Shown here piece by piece: positions 1-7,900 of a DNA stretch of 64,000 nt. Source of the stretch: Chitinophaga sp. CF418 (GTDB taxonomy: Bacteria; Bacteroidota; Bacteroidia; Chitinophagales; Chitinophagaceae). A model generated the notes under the pieces. It saw only the letters and a list, made by a program, of their open reading frames with translations. It was not told where the DNA came from and ran no database searches. The stretch spans positions 744,001 to 808,000 of the forward strand of contig NZ_FRCN01000001.1 in NCBI RefSeq assembly GCF_900142925.1. The letters run 5' to 3'. Each line of letters opens with the position of its first letter. Positions within the stretch are counted from its first letter, which is position 1. A program made the translations under genes and the position numbers.

Positions 1-426
1 GGCATCGCGCTCAACCTTGCCGGTGGTGCTATGAAGGAATTCTATAAACCTTTACAGTTCGGATTTGCAACCATTCTGGGTAACGGGGAACAATATGTCA
101 GCTGGATCCATCTTCATGACCTGGCCCGTATTTATCTGAGCGCTATCGTCAATCATGACCTGGAAGGTATTTACAATGCAGCGGCCCCCCATCCGGTACA
201 AAATAAAGAGCTGGTAATGACGATGGCACAAGAGGCCAAGGGAAGGAGCTTCCTGCCTGTATATGTGCCTGCATTTGCACTAAAACTGGCATTGGGCGAA
301 ATGAGTATTGAGGTATTGAAAAGTTGCCGGGCATCTTCTGTCAAAATACAGGAAACGGGATTTGTGTTTTCATACCCGGATATCCGTAGTGCGATGGAGA
401 ACATCTTCCAGGAAAAAGATAAATAA
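1..426 (+). CDS. TIGR01777-type NAD(P)-binding epimerase, C-terminal part (cut by window start)
   Basis: The frame is open from base 1, so this is the 3' part (about 141 residues) of a gene starting outside the window. It resembles the C-terminal half of the full-length homologue at 48719-49663: both share SW-H-DL/DV, an AAPHPV segment followed by a conserved helix, and a tail of GFVF-YP----AMENI. The family is extended short-chain dehydrogenases (YfcH-like) with a DUF1731-type C-terminal region; the substrate is unknown. The Rossmann nucleotide-binding half is not in the window. It ends 7 bp before the convergent pabB gene. The family call is firm because of the second copy; no role can be given. 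Confidence 0.85.
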   Translation, partial: GIALNLAGGAMKEFYKPLQFGFATILGNGEQYVSWIHLHDLARIYLSAIVNHDLEGIYNAAAPHPVQNKELVMTMAQEAKGRSFLPVYVPAFALKLALGEMSIEVLKSCRASSVKIQETGFVFSYPDIRSAMENIFQEKDK

Positions 427-433
427 CCTGTCC

Positions 434-1672
434 TTAACCCTCCAGGATATTTTTCATAGCTTCTGCCTTTAACAGGCATTCCTCCCATTCCTTTACAGGA
501 TCGGCATAATAGGTAATAGCAGAACCGGTCTGGAAAGAAAGGTATTTCCTGGCGGCATTATAGAGTATACTGCGTATAACCACGTTGAAATCAAAGTCGC
601 CTTCCGGGGTAATATATCCCAGGGCGCCGGAGAACAGTCCTCTGCGGGATTGCTCATACTGTTCTATCAGCTGCATCACGCTCAGTTTAGGCGCGCCTGT
701 CATGGAGCCCATCGGAAAAGCCTGACTGATCACATCTGTAAAAGATACCCCCTCTTCAAGGGTAGCCGTCACCGTAGAGATCATGTGATGCACCTGCGCA
801 AACGAATAGATACCGAATAACTCCGCCACATGTACGCTGCCGCGTGTAGCGGTATGAGAAAGGTCATTACGCACAAGGTCAACGACCATTACATTCTCTG
901 CCCTTTCCTTGCTGTTCTGCTGCAATTCCCTACGGCGCTCATCATCAGCAGCCGGTGTCTCTCCACGCCTGATCGTACCTTTTATAGGTTGTGAAATAAC
1001 AACAGGACCTTTCTTCTGCATGAAACGTTCAGGACTGGAACAAGCCATGTACAGGTCATTCGTGCGATAATATGCTGCGAAGGGAGAAGGAGAAACCTTG
1101 TTCAGGCGTTTGAAAAGAGAAAGGGGATGTACGATGGCATCTTCAATGAAATTTTCCCTGCAGAAATTCACTTCATAACAGTCGCCCCGGTGTATATGTT
1201 CCTGTAAGCTGCTAACTGCGTTGATGTATTGTTGTTTATCGAGATGGGCCTGCACCTTACCGGCAGGCATTTGCTGTACTTTCTCTGCTTTTGCCGCGAG
1301 ACATTCTCTATAAATGTTATGGGCGGCAGCTTCGTCCATCTCCCACCCTCCTATCTGTACCTCATTATTACGCAATAGCATGACGATACGGGGCCGGAAA
1401 AAGAAGAGGTCAGCCCAGCCTATTCCGTCTTTGTTATCGGAATATAAGCCCGGAAACACCTCATTTTTGAGATCGTATGCAAGATGACCAAACAGCCAGT
1501 CACGATGAGTATTGTGATATTGGAGCAATGAGGGGAATGCATTGCCGGCATTGCAGGAAAGCGTATCCAGCGCATCTGCGGCCAGTATAGCTTCGTTTTG
1601 GTGATAGATGGAAGCGTAGTTGTTATTATCCAAAAAACAGCAAATGTTGAACTGATTACTCCAATTCAACAT
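434..1672 (-). CDS. pabB: Aminodeoxychorismate synthase component I (PabB-like)
   Basis: Chorismate-utilising enzyme of 412 residues, expected to make 4-amino-4-deoxychorismate for folate with a PabA-type glutaminase not seen here. The C-terminal chorismate-binding domain (about 145-410) is clear: GDCYEVNF near 163-170, SSPERF near 212, VVDLVRND, HHMISTV and a GSMTGAPK segment. PIKGT with Lys231 is the form found in PabB enzymes that use a covalent Lys; anthranilate synthase TrpE normally has PIAGT, which is why I prefer pabB to trpE. The N-terminal part is short. The start codon lies in a 17-bp perfect inverted repeat (1635-1681) that also looks like a terminator for the preceding gene, so the start is uncertain. 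Confidence 0.85.
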   Translation of the reverse strand: MLNWSNQFNICCFLDNNNYASIYHQNEAILAADALDTLSCNAGNAFPSLLQYHNTHRDWLFGHLAYDLKNEVFPGLYSDNKDGIGWADLFFFRPRIVMLLRNNEVQIGGWEMDEAAAHNIYRECLAAKAEKVQQMPAGKVQAHLDKQQYINAVSSLQEHIHRGDCYEVNFCRENFIEDAIVHPLSLFKRLNKVSPSPFAAYYRTNDLYMACSSPERFMQKKGPVVISQPIKGTIRRGETPAADDERRRELQQNSKERAENVMVVDLVRNDLSHTATRGSVHVAELFGIYSFAQVHHMISTVTATLEEGVSFTDVISQAFPMGSMTGAPKLSVMQLIEQYEQSRRGLFSGALGYITPEGDFDFNVVIRSILYNAARKYLSFQTGSAITYYADPVKEWEECLLKAEAMKNILEG

Positions 1673-1681
1673 TTGCTGTTT
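1635..1681 (-). terminator. Perfect 17-bp hairpin plus T-run overlapping the pabB start
   Basis: On the minus strand AAACAGCAAATGTTGAA is followed after 13 bases by its exact reverse complement and then six T residues. This is the shape of an intrinsic terminator for the Asp/Lys-rich gene at 1745-2203, which ends 63 bases upstream. The left arm contains the ATG of pabB, so the same structure would also hide that start codon in a pabB transcript. The structure is seen directly; either function is inferred. Confidence 0.7.
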
Positions 1682-1744
1682 AAATAAGTTTGGATCATTA
1701 ACCGGGAAACCGTAAAATATCCTGATAATGCGTGCTTTTAATGC

Positions 1745-2203
1745 TTAGAAATCGTCGTCATCATCATCAAAGCCACCCCTGTCGTTGAACAGGCCCATGT
1801 CCTTGAACTCGTCATCGATGCCCAGATCATCATCGTCGTCTGCGCTCTTCTTACCAGGGCGGCCACGTTTGCTCTTAGGTTTAGGCATGTCAAACTCTTC
1901 GAAATCAGGATCATAGTCCTCATCATCACCTTTACCCCAATTATCATCATCATCGTCCAGATCTACATCATCGTCATCATCCAGATCATCCTCGTCATCG
2001 TCGTTTTTCTTCTTTGACTTTGAAGCCGACTTATCTGATTTTTTAGAAGCAGCAGACTTACTGGGAGTTTCCTCCTCATCCAGATCTTCATCATCGTCCT
2101 CCTCTTCCTTCTTTGGCTTACTTGCAGCTTTAGGTGCGGCTTTCGTAGTCTTTGGAGAACTCGTCTTTTTGGTCTCTTTTTCGTTATCAGATTTTGATTT
2201 CAT
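1745..2203 (-). CDS. Asp/Lys-rich low-complexity protein with an AT-hook-like motif
   Basis: A 152-residue protein made of a Lys/Ser/Ala/Pro-rich N-terminal third, several Asp-rich runs, and a short basic patch (KRGRPGKK, about residues 112-119) that matches the core of an AT-hook, a minor-groove DNA-binding motif. It ends in GGFDDDDDDF. There is no signal peptide or membrane segment and it is probably largely disordered. I do not recognise a named family. It lies between purA and pabB on the same strand, about 100 bp downstream of purA. The biased composition makes it easy to dismiss, but the frame is long, uses one clear ATG and shows normal protein-like alternation of charge blocks. Possible roles such as a nucleoid-associated or chaperone-like protein are speculation. 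Confidence 0.65.
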   Translation of the reverse strand: MKSKSDNEKETKKTSSPKTTKAAPKAASKPKKEEEDDDEDLDEEETPSKSAASKKSDKSASKSKKKNDDDEDDLDDDDDVDLDDDDDNWGKGDDEDYDPDFEEFDMPKPKSKRGRPGKKSADDDDDLGIDDEFKDMGLFNDRGGFDDDDDDF

Positions 2204-2303
2204 AATAGGTTCACTTAAGTCTTTAGCGTATTTCTTTTGCGTAAAGTTTTAACAGTTTTTTGTATTAGCCAAATTTTTTTTGCCGATTTTTTTTCGTAAT
2301 TTT

Positions 2304-3602
2304 TTAGGCTTTTTCCTGCTCCAGGATCTGGTCCCTGCCTGGTCCATTGGACACAAATTTCACAGGTACATCCAGGTAACTTTCTACTGCTTTTACGAAG
2401 GATTTCATCTCGGCAGGCAGCTCATTAAAGTGCTTGCTCTTGGCTGCTGTTTCGTCACTCCAGCCTTTATGCTTCTCCCATATAGGTTTTACTTCTGCAT
2501 CGTTCAGCTGGTAAGGCATGGCGCTTGTCTGCTGACCATCGATTTCATAGGCGGTACATGCGTACACCTCATCAAAAGCATCGAGTACATCACTTTTGGT
2601 CATTACCAACTGGGTAACACCACTCAGCATACAGGTATAATTCAGGGCTACCAGGTCTATCCAGCCACAACGGCGGGGACGGCCTGTAGTGGCGCCAAAT
2701 TCATTACCTTCTGCACGAAGTTTTTCGCCGGTAGCGTCATGCAGCTCAGTAGGGAATGGTCCGCTACCTACACGGGTACAGTATGCTTTGGTTACACCGA
2801 TCACTTCCTTTATCCACTTAGGCGCTACTCCCAGTCCGGAACATACGCCGGCAGAAATCGTACTTGAAGAAGTAACAAACGGATATGTACCAAAATCCAC
2901 ATCCAGCATGCTGCCCTGTGCGCCTTCCGCCAGCACCTTCTTGCCTGCTTTCAGTTTATCGTTGATGAAATATTCTCCATTTACAATATTCATCTGCTTC
3001 AGGTAGCTTACTGCATCGAAGAACTCAGCTTCCCAGTCTGCAATATCCTTTGCAATTTCAGCTTTCATTTCTGCTGTAAAATCATATCCTGCCAGCAGAT
3101 GCTGGTGTTTCTCTTTCAGTTTGTTATAACGCTCATTAAAATCAGCGCGCAGCACATCCCCTACTCTCAGACCATTACGGCCGGTTTTATCCATGTAAGC
3201 CGGTCCTATACCCTTCAGGGTAGAACCAATCTTTTCACTGCCTTTGGCTAATTCTGAGGCCTTGTCAAGTGCACGATGAGAAGGTACGATAATATGCGTT
3301 CTTTCTGCAATAAAAAGATTCTTTTTCAGATCAACACCCAAAGAAGAAATCTTATCACATTCCTTTTTAAATGTCACAGGGTCCAGTACCACACCATTAC
3401 CGATCAGGTTAGTGGTATTCTTGTGAAATACACCGGAAGGGATGGTATGTAACACTACCTTCTGGCCATCCACATATAATGTATGCCCTGCGTTGGGCCC
3501 ACCCTGAAAGCGGGCTATGACATCGTATTTACCTGCAAAGTAATCCACAATCTTTCCTTTGCCTTCATCGCCCCACTGTAGGCCCAGCAAAACATCTACC
3601 AT
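2304..3602 (-). CDS. purA: Adenylosuccinate synthetase
   Basis: PurA couples GTP hydrolysis to joining IMP and aspartate, the first committed step from IMP to AMP, in the cytosol. The 432-residue length is normal. The N-terminal LGLQWGDEGKGK segment is the family P-loop-like signature containing the catalytic Asp and Lys; GGPNAGHT, the GIGPAYMDK segment, EGAQGSMLD, and the C-terminal GPGRD are also in place. A possible -7 box TAATTTTG (complement of 3636-3643) lies about 34 bases upstream of the ATG, with no clear TTG box. It is followed on the same strand by the Asp/Lys-rich gene. Confidence 0.97.
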   Translation of the reverse strand: MVDVLLGLQWGDEGKGKIVDYFAGKYDVIARFQGGPNAGHTLYVDGQKVVLHTIPSGVFHKNTTNLIGNGVVLDPVTFKKECDKISSLGVDLKKNLFIAERTHIIVPSHRALDKASELAKGSEKIGSTLKGIGPAYMDKTGRNGLRVGDVLRADFNERYNKLKEKHQHLLAGYDFTAEMKAEIAKDIADWEAEFFDAVSYLKQMNIVNGEYFINDKLKAGKKVLAEGAQGSMLDVDFGTYPFVTSSSTISAGVCSGLGVAPKWIKEVIGVTKAYCTRVGSGPFPTELHDATGEKLRAEGNEFGATTGRPRRCGWIDLVALNYTCMLSGVTQLVMTKSDVLDAFDEVYACTAYEIDGQQTSAMPYQLNDAEVKPIWEKHKGWSDETAAKSKHFNELPAEMKSFVKAVESYLDVPVKFVSNGPGRDQILEQEKA

Positions 3603-3705
3603 AAGAGTTGATATTGATTTTTAAAAACGAAGTGGCAAAATTAAGGAAAAATAGCACGAATCCGAATATAGGAATTAATAATCAGGAACCGGGTACCCTG
3701 TCCGC

Positions 3706-3749
3706 AAAAAAAGACGGGCCACAGGAATAAACGCCCTGTAACCCGTCTT
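3706..3749 (-). terminator. Intrinsic terminator after the relA/spoT gene
   Basis: Reading the minus strand, AAGACGGG pairs with CCCGTCTT, with an inner ACAGG/CCTGT pair separated by two-base internal loops, and the stem is followed by a run of T residues. It lies about 30 bases after the stop of the (p)ppGpp enzyme and before the purA promoter region. Confidence 0.8.
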
Positions 3750-3779
3750 ATTATAATAAGATCTTAATTTTCGCTAAAC

Positions 3780-6032
3780 TTATTCATCCTCCAGGCGGCT
3801 TACCGATTGAATACCATCCAGTTTTTTCAGCTTTTCGAACAGCTCATCCAGCTCCTCTTTATCATGTACGAACACCTTGATCAGCCCTTCGAACAGCCCT
3901 TCGCTGGATTCAATGGTCAGACCGGCAATATTCACCCTCAGCTCACCGGAAATCACGTTGGTGATCTTGTGAATAACCCCTACATCATCCATACCAACGA
4001 TCCTCAGCCCCGTCAGGAAGGATATCTCCCTGTTCTTCACCCACTTGGTCTTCACAACACGGTGGCCATAGTTAGCCAACAGCTGAGCGGCATTGGGACA
4101 GTTTGTTCTGTGGATCTTCAGCCCTTCACTGGCGGTGATGAAACCGAATACGTCATCTCCCGGAATAGGACGGCAGCAGTTGGCCAGTTTGTAGGCTATT
4201 TTGTCTGAACTTTCCCCGAAAATGATCAGTTCCGCATCTTTCTTGGAAGGGAGCTGGTGTTTCACGTGATCTTCCGGGATATGATCCGGCTGTTTCACCG
4301 GTGGCGGTTTAGGCGCCTCCAGCTTATCCCCCAGTACGGTGAACTGCTTCAGTTCCTTCAGGTCAATATTCTTAACAGCGATCTGGTAATACAGGTCCAG
4401 CGGGGATGGCTGCTTATAGAACTGTACCAGTTCATTGATATTATGCTGGCTATTGGAAATCTTCAGGTGGTCCAGCTTACGTTCCAGCACGTCCTTCCCG
4501 TCCATGGCCACTTTCCTCTTTTCCTCCTTCAGGGCATCCTTGATCTTGGATTTGGCCTTGGCCGTTAAAGCATAGCTCAACCAGTCTTCGGTTGGTTTCT
4601 GCTTATTGGATGTAATGATCTCTACCTGGTCGCCACTGCGCAACTTATGGCTGATAGGCACCAGCTTATAGTTCACTTTGGCGCCGATACACTTGTTCCC
4701 TACCGCGCTATGGATAGCATAGGCAAAATCCAGGGCGGTGGAGTTTACAGGCAATATCTTCAGATCACCTTTCGGTGTATATACATAGATCTCCTCTGTG
4801 AAGAGGTTACTTTTAAAGTCTGCCAGGAAATCCAGCGTATTGGAATCCGGATTGTTCAGGATCTCCCTGATCTGGGTGAACCACTGATCAAATTTAGCCT
4901 CTGTGCTAACGCTCTGGTTACTGCCCTCTTTATAACGCCAGTGAGCGGCCAGCCCTTTTTCCGCATAGTCGTTCATCCTCTTGGTGCGGATCTGCACTTC
5001 CACCCATTTACCCTGTGGCCCCATTACCGTCACATGCAGTGCCTCATACCCGTTGGATTTCGGGTTACTGAGCCAGTCGCGGGTCCTTTCCGGGCTGGGG
5101 TGATAAAAGTCCGTAATAATAGAGTACACCTTCCAGCAGTCGGACTTTTCCTTCTCCAAAGAAGAATCCAGGATGATACGGATCGCAAAGAGGTCGTACA
5201 CTTCTTCAAAGGTGACGCCTTTCTTCTTGATCTTATTCCAGATGGAGTGTATGGATTTAGGTCGTCCGTAAATCTCGAACATCAGGCCTTCCTCCTGTAA
5301 CACCTCCTTAATAGGCTTTATGAATTCATTGATATAACGGGTACGCTCACGCTTGGTCTCCTTCAGGCGTTTGGCGATGTCCCGGTAAGTCTGCTGCTCG
5401 GTGTACTTCATTGACAGGTCCTCCATTTCGGACTTGATATTGTACAGACCGAGACGGTGGGCCAGCGGGGCATAGATAAATACGGTTTCCGAGGCTATTT
5501 TGAGCTGTTTTTCACGGCTCATACTATCCAGGGTACGCATATTATGCAACCTGTCTGCCAGTTTTATAAGTATCACCCTGGGGTCGTCCGCCAGTGTGAG
5601 CAGGATCTTTTTAAAGTTTTCCGCCTGGGCGGTGCTTGTATTTGAGTCGATCACGGTGGAGATCTTGGTCAGACCATCCACGATATGGGCGATCTCGGGC
5701 CCGAGAACCCGATCCACGTCTTCCAGGGTGACTTCGGTATCTTCCACGGTATCGTGAAGCAGGGCGCAAATAGCGGAACGTACGCCCAAGCCGATTTCGT
5801 CAACGCAGATCTGCGCTACAGCGAGGGGATGTAAGATATAAGGTTCACCGGATTTCCGGCGCATTTCCTTGTGTGCGTCTGCCGCCATTTCGAAGGCAGT
5901 ACGTACCAGTTCACGGTCTCCTTTCTTCAAACGGGGTTTAAGCGACCTCAGTAAAGCGCGGTAATGACGAACGATCTCTTTCTTTTCCTGTTCCTCGTCG
6001 AGGTTATATTGTTTTACTACCACTGTATCCAT
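3780..6032 (-). CDS. RelA/SpoT-family (p)ppGpp synthetase/hydrolase
   Basis: Long RSH enzyme of 750 residues that sets levels of the stringent-response alarmone. In order: HD-type hydrolase domain (about 45-200) with an intact HD pair in ALLHDTVEDT; synthetase domain (about 240-360) with YGRPKSIHSIWNK and DLFAIRII; TGS domain (about 405-465, VYTPKGDLKILP); a linker with CCRPIPGDD (about 630); and a C-terminal ACT domain. An intact hydrolase site suggests a bifunctional Rel/SpoT-type enzyme, the usual form in Bacteroidota, rather than a synthesis-only RelA. It lies 53 bp downstream of the 2'-5' RNA ligase-like gene on the same strand and may be cotranscribed with it. Confidence 0.95.
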   Translation of the reverse strand: MDTVVVKQYNLDEEQEKKEIVRHYRALLRSLKPRLKKGDRELVRTAFEMAADAHKEMRRKSGEPYILHPLAVAQICVDEIGLGVRSAICALLHDTVEDTEVTLEDVDRVLGPEIAHIVDGLTKISTVIDSNTSTAQAENFKKILLTLADDPRVILIKLADRLHNMRTLDSMSREKQLKIASETVFIYAPLAHRLGLYNIKSEMEDLSMKYTEQQTYRDIAKRLKETKRERTRYINEFIKPIKEVLQEEGLMFEIYGRPKSIHSIWNKIKKKGVTFEEVYDLFAIRIILDSSLEKEKSDCWKVYSIITDFYHPSPERTRDWLSNPKSNGYEALHVTVMGPQGKWVEVQIRTKRMNDYAEKGLAAHWRYKEGSNQSVSTEAKFDQWFTQIREILNNPDSNTLDFLADFKSNLFTEEIYVYTPKGDLKILPVNSTALDFAYAIHSAVGNKCIGAKVNYKLVPISHKLRSGDQVEIITSNKQKPTEDWLSYALTAKAKSKIKDALKEEKRKVAMDGKDVLERKLDHLKISNSQHNINELVQFYKQPSPLDLYYQIAVKNIDLKELKQFTVLGDKLEAPKPPPVKQPDHIPEDHVKHQLPSKKDAELIIFGESSDKIAYKLANCCRPIPGDDVFGFITASEGLKIHRTNCPNAAQLLANYGHRVVKTKWVKNREISFLTGLRIVGMDDVGVIHKITNVISGELRVNIAGLTIESSEGLFEGLIKVFVHDKEELDELFEKLKKLDGIQSVSRLEDE

Positions 6033-6085
6033 CTGCTATAAAGTTACGATTTTATTGCATAGGAAGCATGGCAGAAAAGTGCTAG

Positions 6086-6811
6086 TTAACCTACTCCCAG
6101 CCTGCATTTATGGAGCACCTCCCAGGAGGTACCGTTATGCCGGAGCAGGTACAGGTTGCGCACCTGGAAGGCAGCATCGAATGGGCGACGCCGGTATTCT
6201 TCCATGGCCAGTTCAAATTCGAGGTCAGACAGGTCGCGGAATGCCAGGGAAACATGCGGGTTAAACCCATGGCGGGCTAGCATATGGCTGAATCCGAACT
6301 CCTTCCGTAGAAATTCCATCATTTGCTGGTGCAGGTATACGATCCCTGCATTCTTTTCCACATTGATATATAATACCTTTCGTTTGGTAAAAGAAAAGCC
6401 GCCGAAACCGCTCAGTTTTATTTCAAAAGGCTTCATTGAAGCCGCAAATGCCGTCAACCCCGGAATCAGGCACTTTTCCAGCGAGGGACTGGCAGTAAAA
6501 GGTACCTGCATGGTGATATGCGGCAATACCCTCAGTGCCCTGCGGGCGTCATATTTCTCTGCAAATTCCTGTTTAAGCCGGATGATCTCCTTACCAATTT
6601 CGGCATTAGGGAGCAGGGCTATAAAATAGATCTTGCTTTCTTCCTTAGGCGGTTTGATGCGGGGGGGAAAACGCGATCCGTTTTGGGGGCGGGATGTACG
6701 GAACTGGTTCCCGTTGTGTCTTTGTGTGCGGTGATTGCGCTCATCACTCTCCTGACGACTGCCATTGCTCTGCTGCCGGTAGCGTGGCTGGTCATTTCTG
6801 CCGTAAGTCAT
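6086..6811 (-). CDS. 2'-5' RNA ligase-like (2H phosphoesterase) protein with basic disordered N-terminus
   Basis: The 241-residue protein carries the two H-x-T/S motifs of the 2H phosphoesterase superfamily, HIT at 98-100 and HVS at 186-188, spaced as in LigT/ThpR proteins. These enzymes act on 2'-5' or cyclic phosphodiester bonds in RNA; the natural substrate is usually unknown. The first ~58 residues are rich in Arg, Asn, Gln and Ser and look disordered and RNA-binding-like; this extension is longer than in a typical ThpR. The gene lies 39 bp after the response-regulator gene and 53 bp before the relA/spoT gene, all on the minus strand, so the three may form an operon. Confidence 0.75.
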   Translation of the reverse strand: MTYGRNDQPRYRQQSNGSRQESDERNHRTQRHNGNQFRTSRPQNGSRFPPRIKPPKEESKIYFIALLPNAEIGKEIIRLKQEFAEKYDARRALRVLPHITMQVPFTASPSLEKCLIPGLTAFAASMKPFEIKLSGFGGFSFTKRKVLYINVEKNAGIVYLHQQMMEFLRKEFGFSHMLARHGFNPHVSLAFRDLSDLEFELAMEEYRRRPFDAAFQVRNLYLLRHNGTSWEVLHKCRLGVG

Positions 6812-6850
6812 TGTTTTGGTTGTTATTGGGGTTTGGATATTTGCTTGTCG

Positions 6851-7606
6851 TCACCCTTGATTATCTGTATCTGCCGACGTAGACTCGTCTTTTTTATCTT
6901 TGCTGCTTTCCAGGATGTTGAGCCGGATACCCACATTATGTAAGGTTTCCAGGGCTATTCCCGGCTGTGTTTTAAAGTGCTTTCGTAAACGGGTAATGAA
7001 CACATCCATACTTCTGCTGGAAAAGAAACTACTGTTTCCCCAGACTTTCAGCAGGATCTCATCCCGTTTTACCAGTTTGTTGGTGTTCTCGACCAGGTAC
7101 CGCAATACCTTCGCTTCCTTCTTGGTCAGGGTAGCGAAAGCCTCGCCCCCCGTCTTTCTGAGTTCCTTTTCCTCATAGTTAAACCTTACATCATCGCCCA
7201 GTTTGTAGATGCCGTCCCCTGGTGCATCTTTAGGCAATGTCCTTCGGATGAACACCCTGATCCGCATGATCAGCTCGCGCATACTGAAGGGCTTCACCAG
7301 GAAATCGTCCCCGCCTATGCGGAACCCATGTAGCCGGTCTTCATCGGCCGATTTTGCAGAAACAAAGAGGATCGGTATCATACCGTTCTTTTTACGGATA
7401 TCCTGCGCCAGCGTAAAGCCGTCCTTTTTGGGCATCATCACATCCAGTATACAAAGATCGAAATCGTCTCTTTGAAACTTCTTCCAGGCCACTTCACCAT
7501 CGAAACAGTGCACCACCTGGTATCCTACGGCTTCCAGCTGTTTTTTAATGATATTACCGTATTGATAATCATCTTCTGCAAGGAGAATTGTTACAGTACC
7601 TACCAT
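6851..7606 (-). CDS. OmpR/PhoB-type response regulator
   Basis: 251 residues: an N-terminal receiver domain with the acidic pocket at Glu11-Asp13, phospho-acceptor Asp55 in CILDVMMP, the Thr/Ser position in ILFVSA and Lys in FLVKPF, followed by a winged-helix DNA-binding domain (about 130-232, FATLTKKEAKVLRYL then SSRSMDVFITRLRKHF). The C-terminal tail after about 235 is charged and probably disordered. No histidine kinase is adjacent, so it is an orphan here; the non-hybrid kinase at 25392-26762 is a possible partner but nothing in the sequence proves it. RprY-like regulators in this phylum have this layout. Confidence 0.9.
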   Translation of the reverse strand: MVGTVTILLAEDDYQYGNIIKKQLEAVGYQVVHCFDGEVAWKKFQRDDFDLCILDVMMPKKDGFTLAQDIRKKNGMIPILFVSAKSADEDRLHGFRIGGDDFLVKPFSMRELIMRIRVFIRRTLPKDAPGDGIYKLGDDVRFNYEEKELRKTGGEAFATLTKKEAKVLRYLVENTNKLVKRDEILLKVWGNSSFFSSRSMDVFITRLRKHFKTQPGIALETLHNVGIRLNILESSKDKKDESTSADTDNQG

Positions 7607-7812
7607 GCGTTAAGTTTTATACCCGGTTCAATTGTTGTTAACACACAATGTCATTCCATGACTCTGCTACAATATTGACGAATAAACTTCTCATTTTAGT
7701 TAATGATTAGTTATTGAATGAATTTTTCTTGATTTGCCATGCTTAGGATCAAATTGAAATTGAACGGATTGGGTTATTCATAGTTTTTTTTACACACATT
7801 TAATTAGACAAC

Positions 7813-7852
7813 AAAAAAAAAGGCTGCCTGTTCAAAGGCAGCCTTTTTTTTT
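7813..7852. terminator. Bidirectional intrinsic terminator
   Basis: AAGGCTGCC, an 8-base loop and GGCAGCCTT, flanked by nine A on one side and nine T on the other. It lies 48 bases past the fucosidase stop (minus strand) and would end that transcript; it is symmetric and could also stop plus-strand readthrough. Confidence 0.85.
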
Positions 7853-7900
7853 GTTCACAGCTTTTGCACGCTGTCGTTGTCTCATGTATTGAATCACTGC

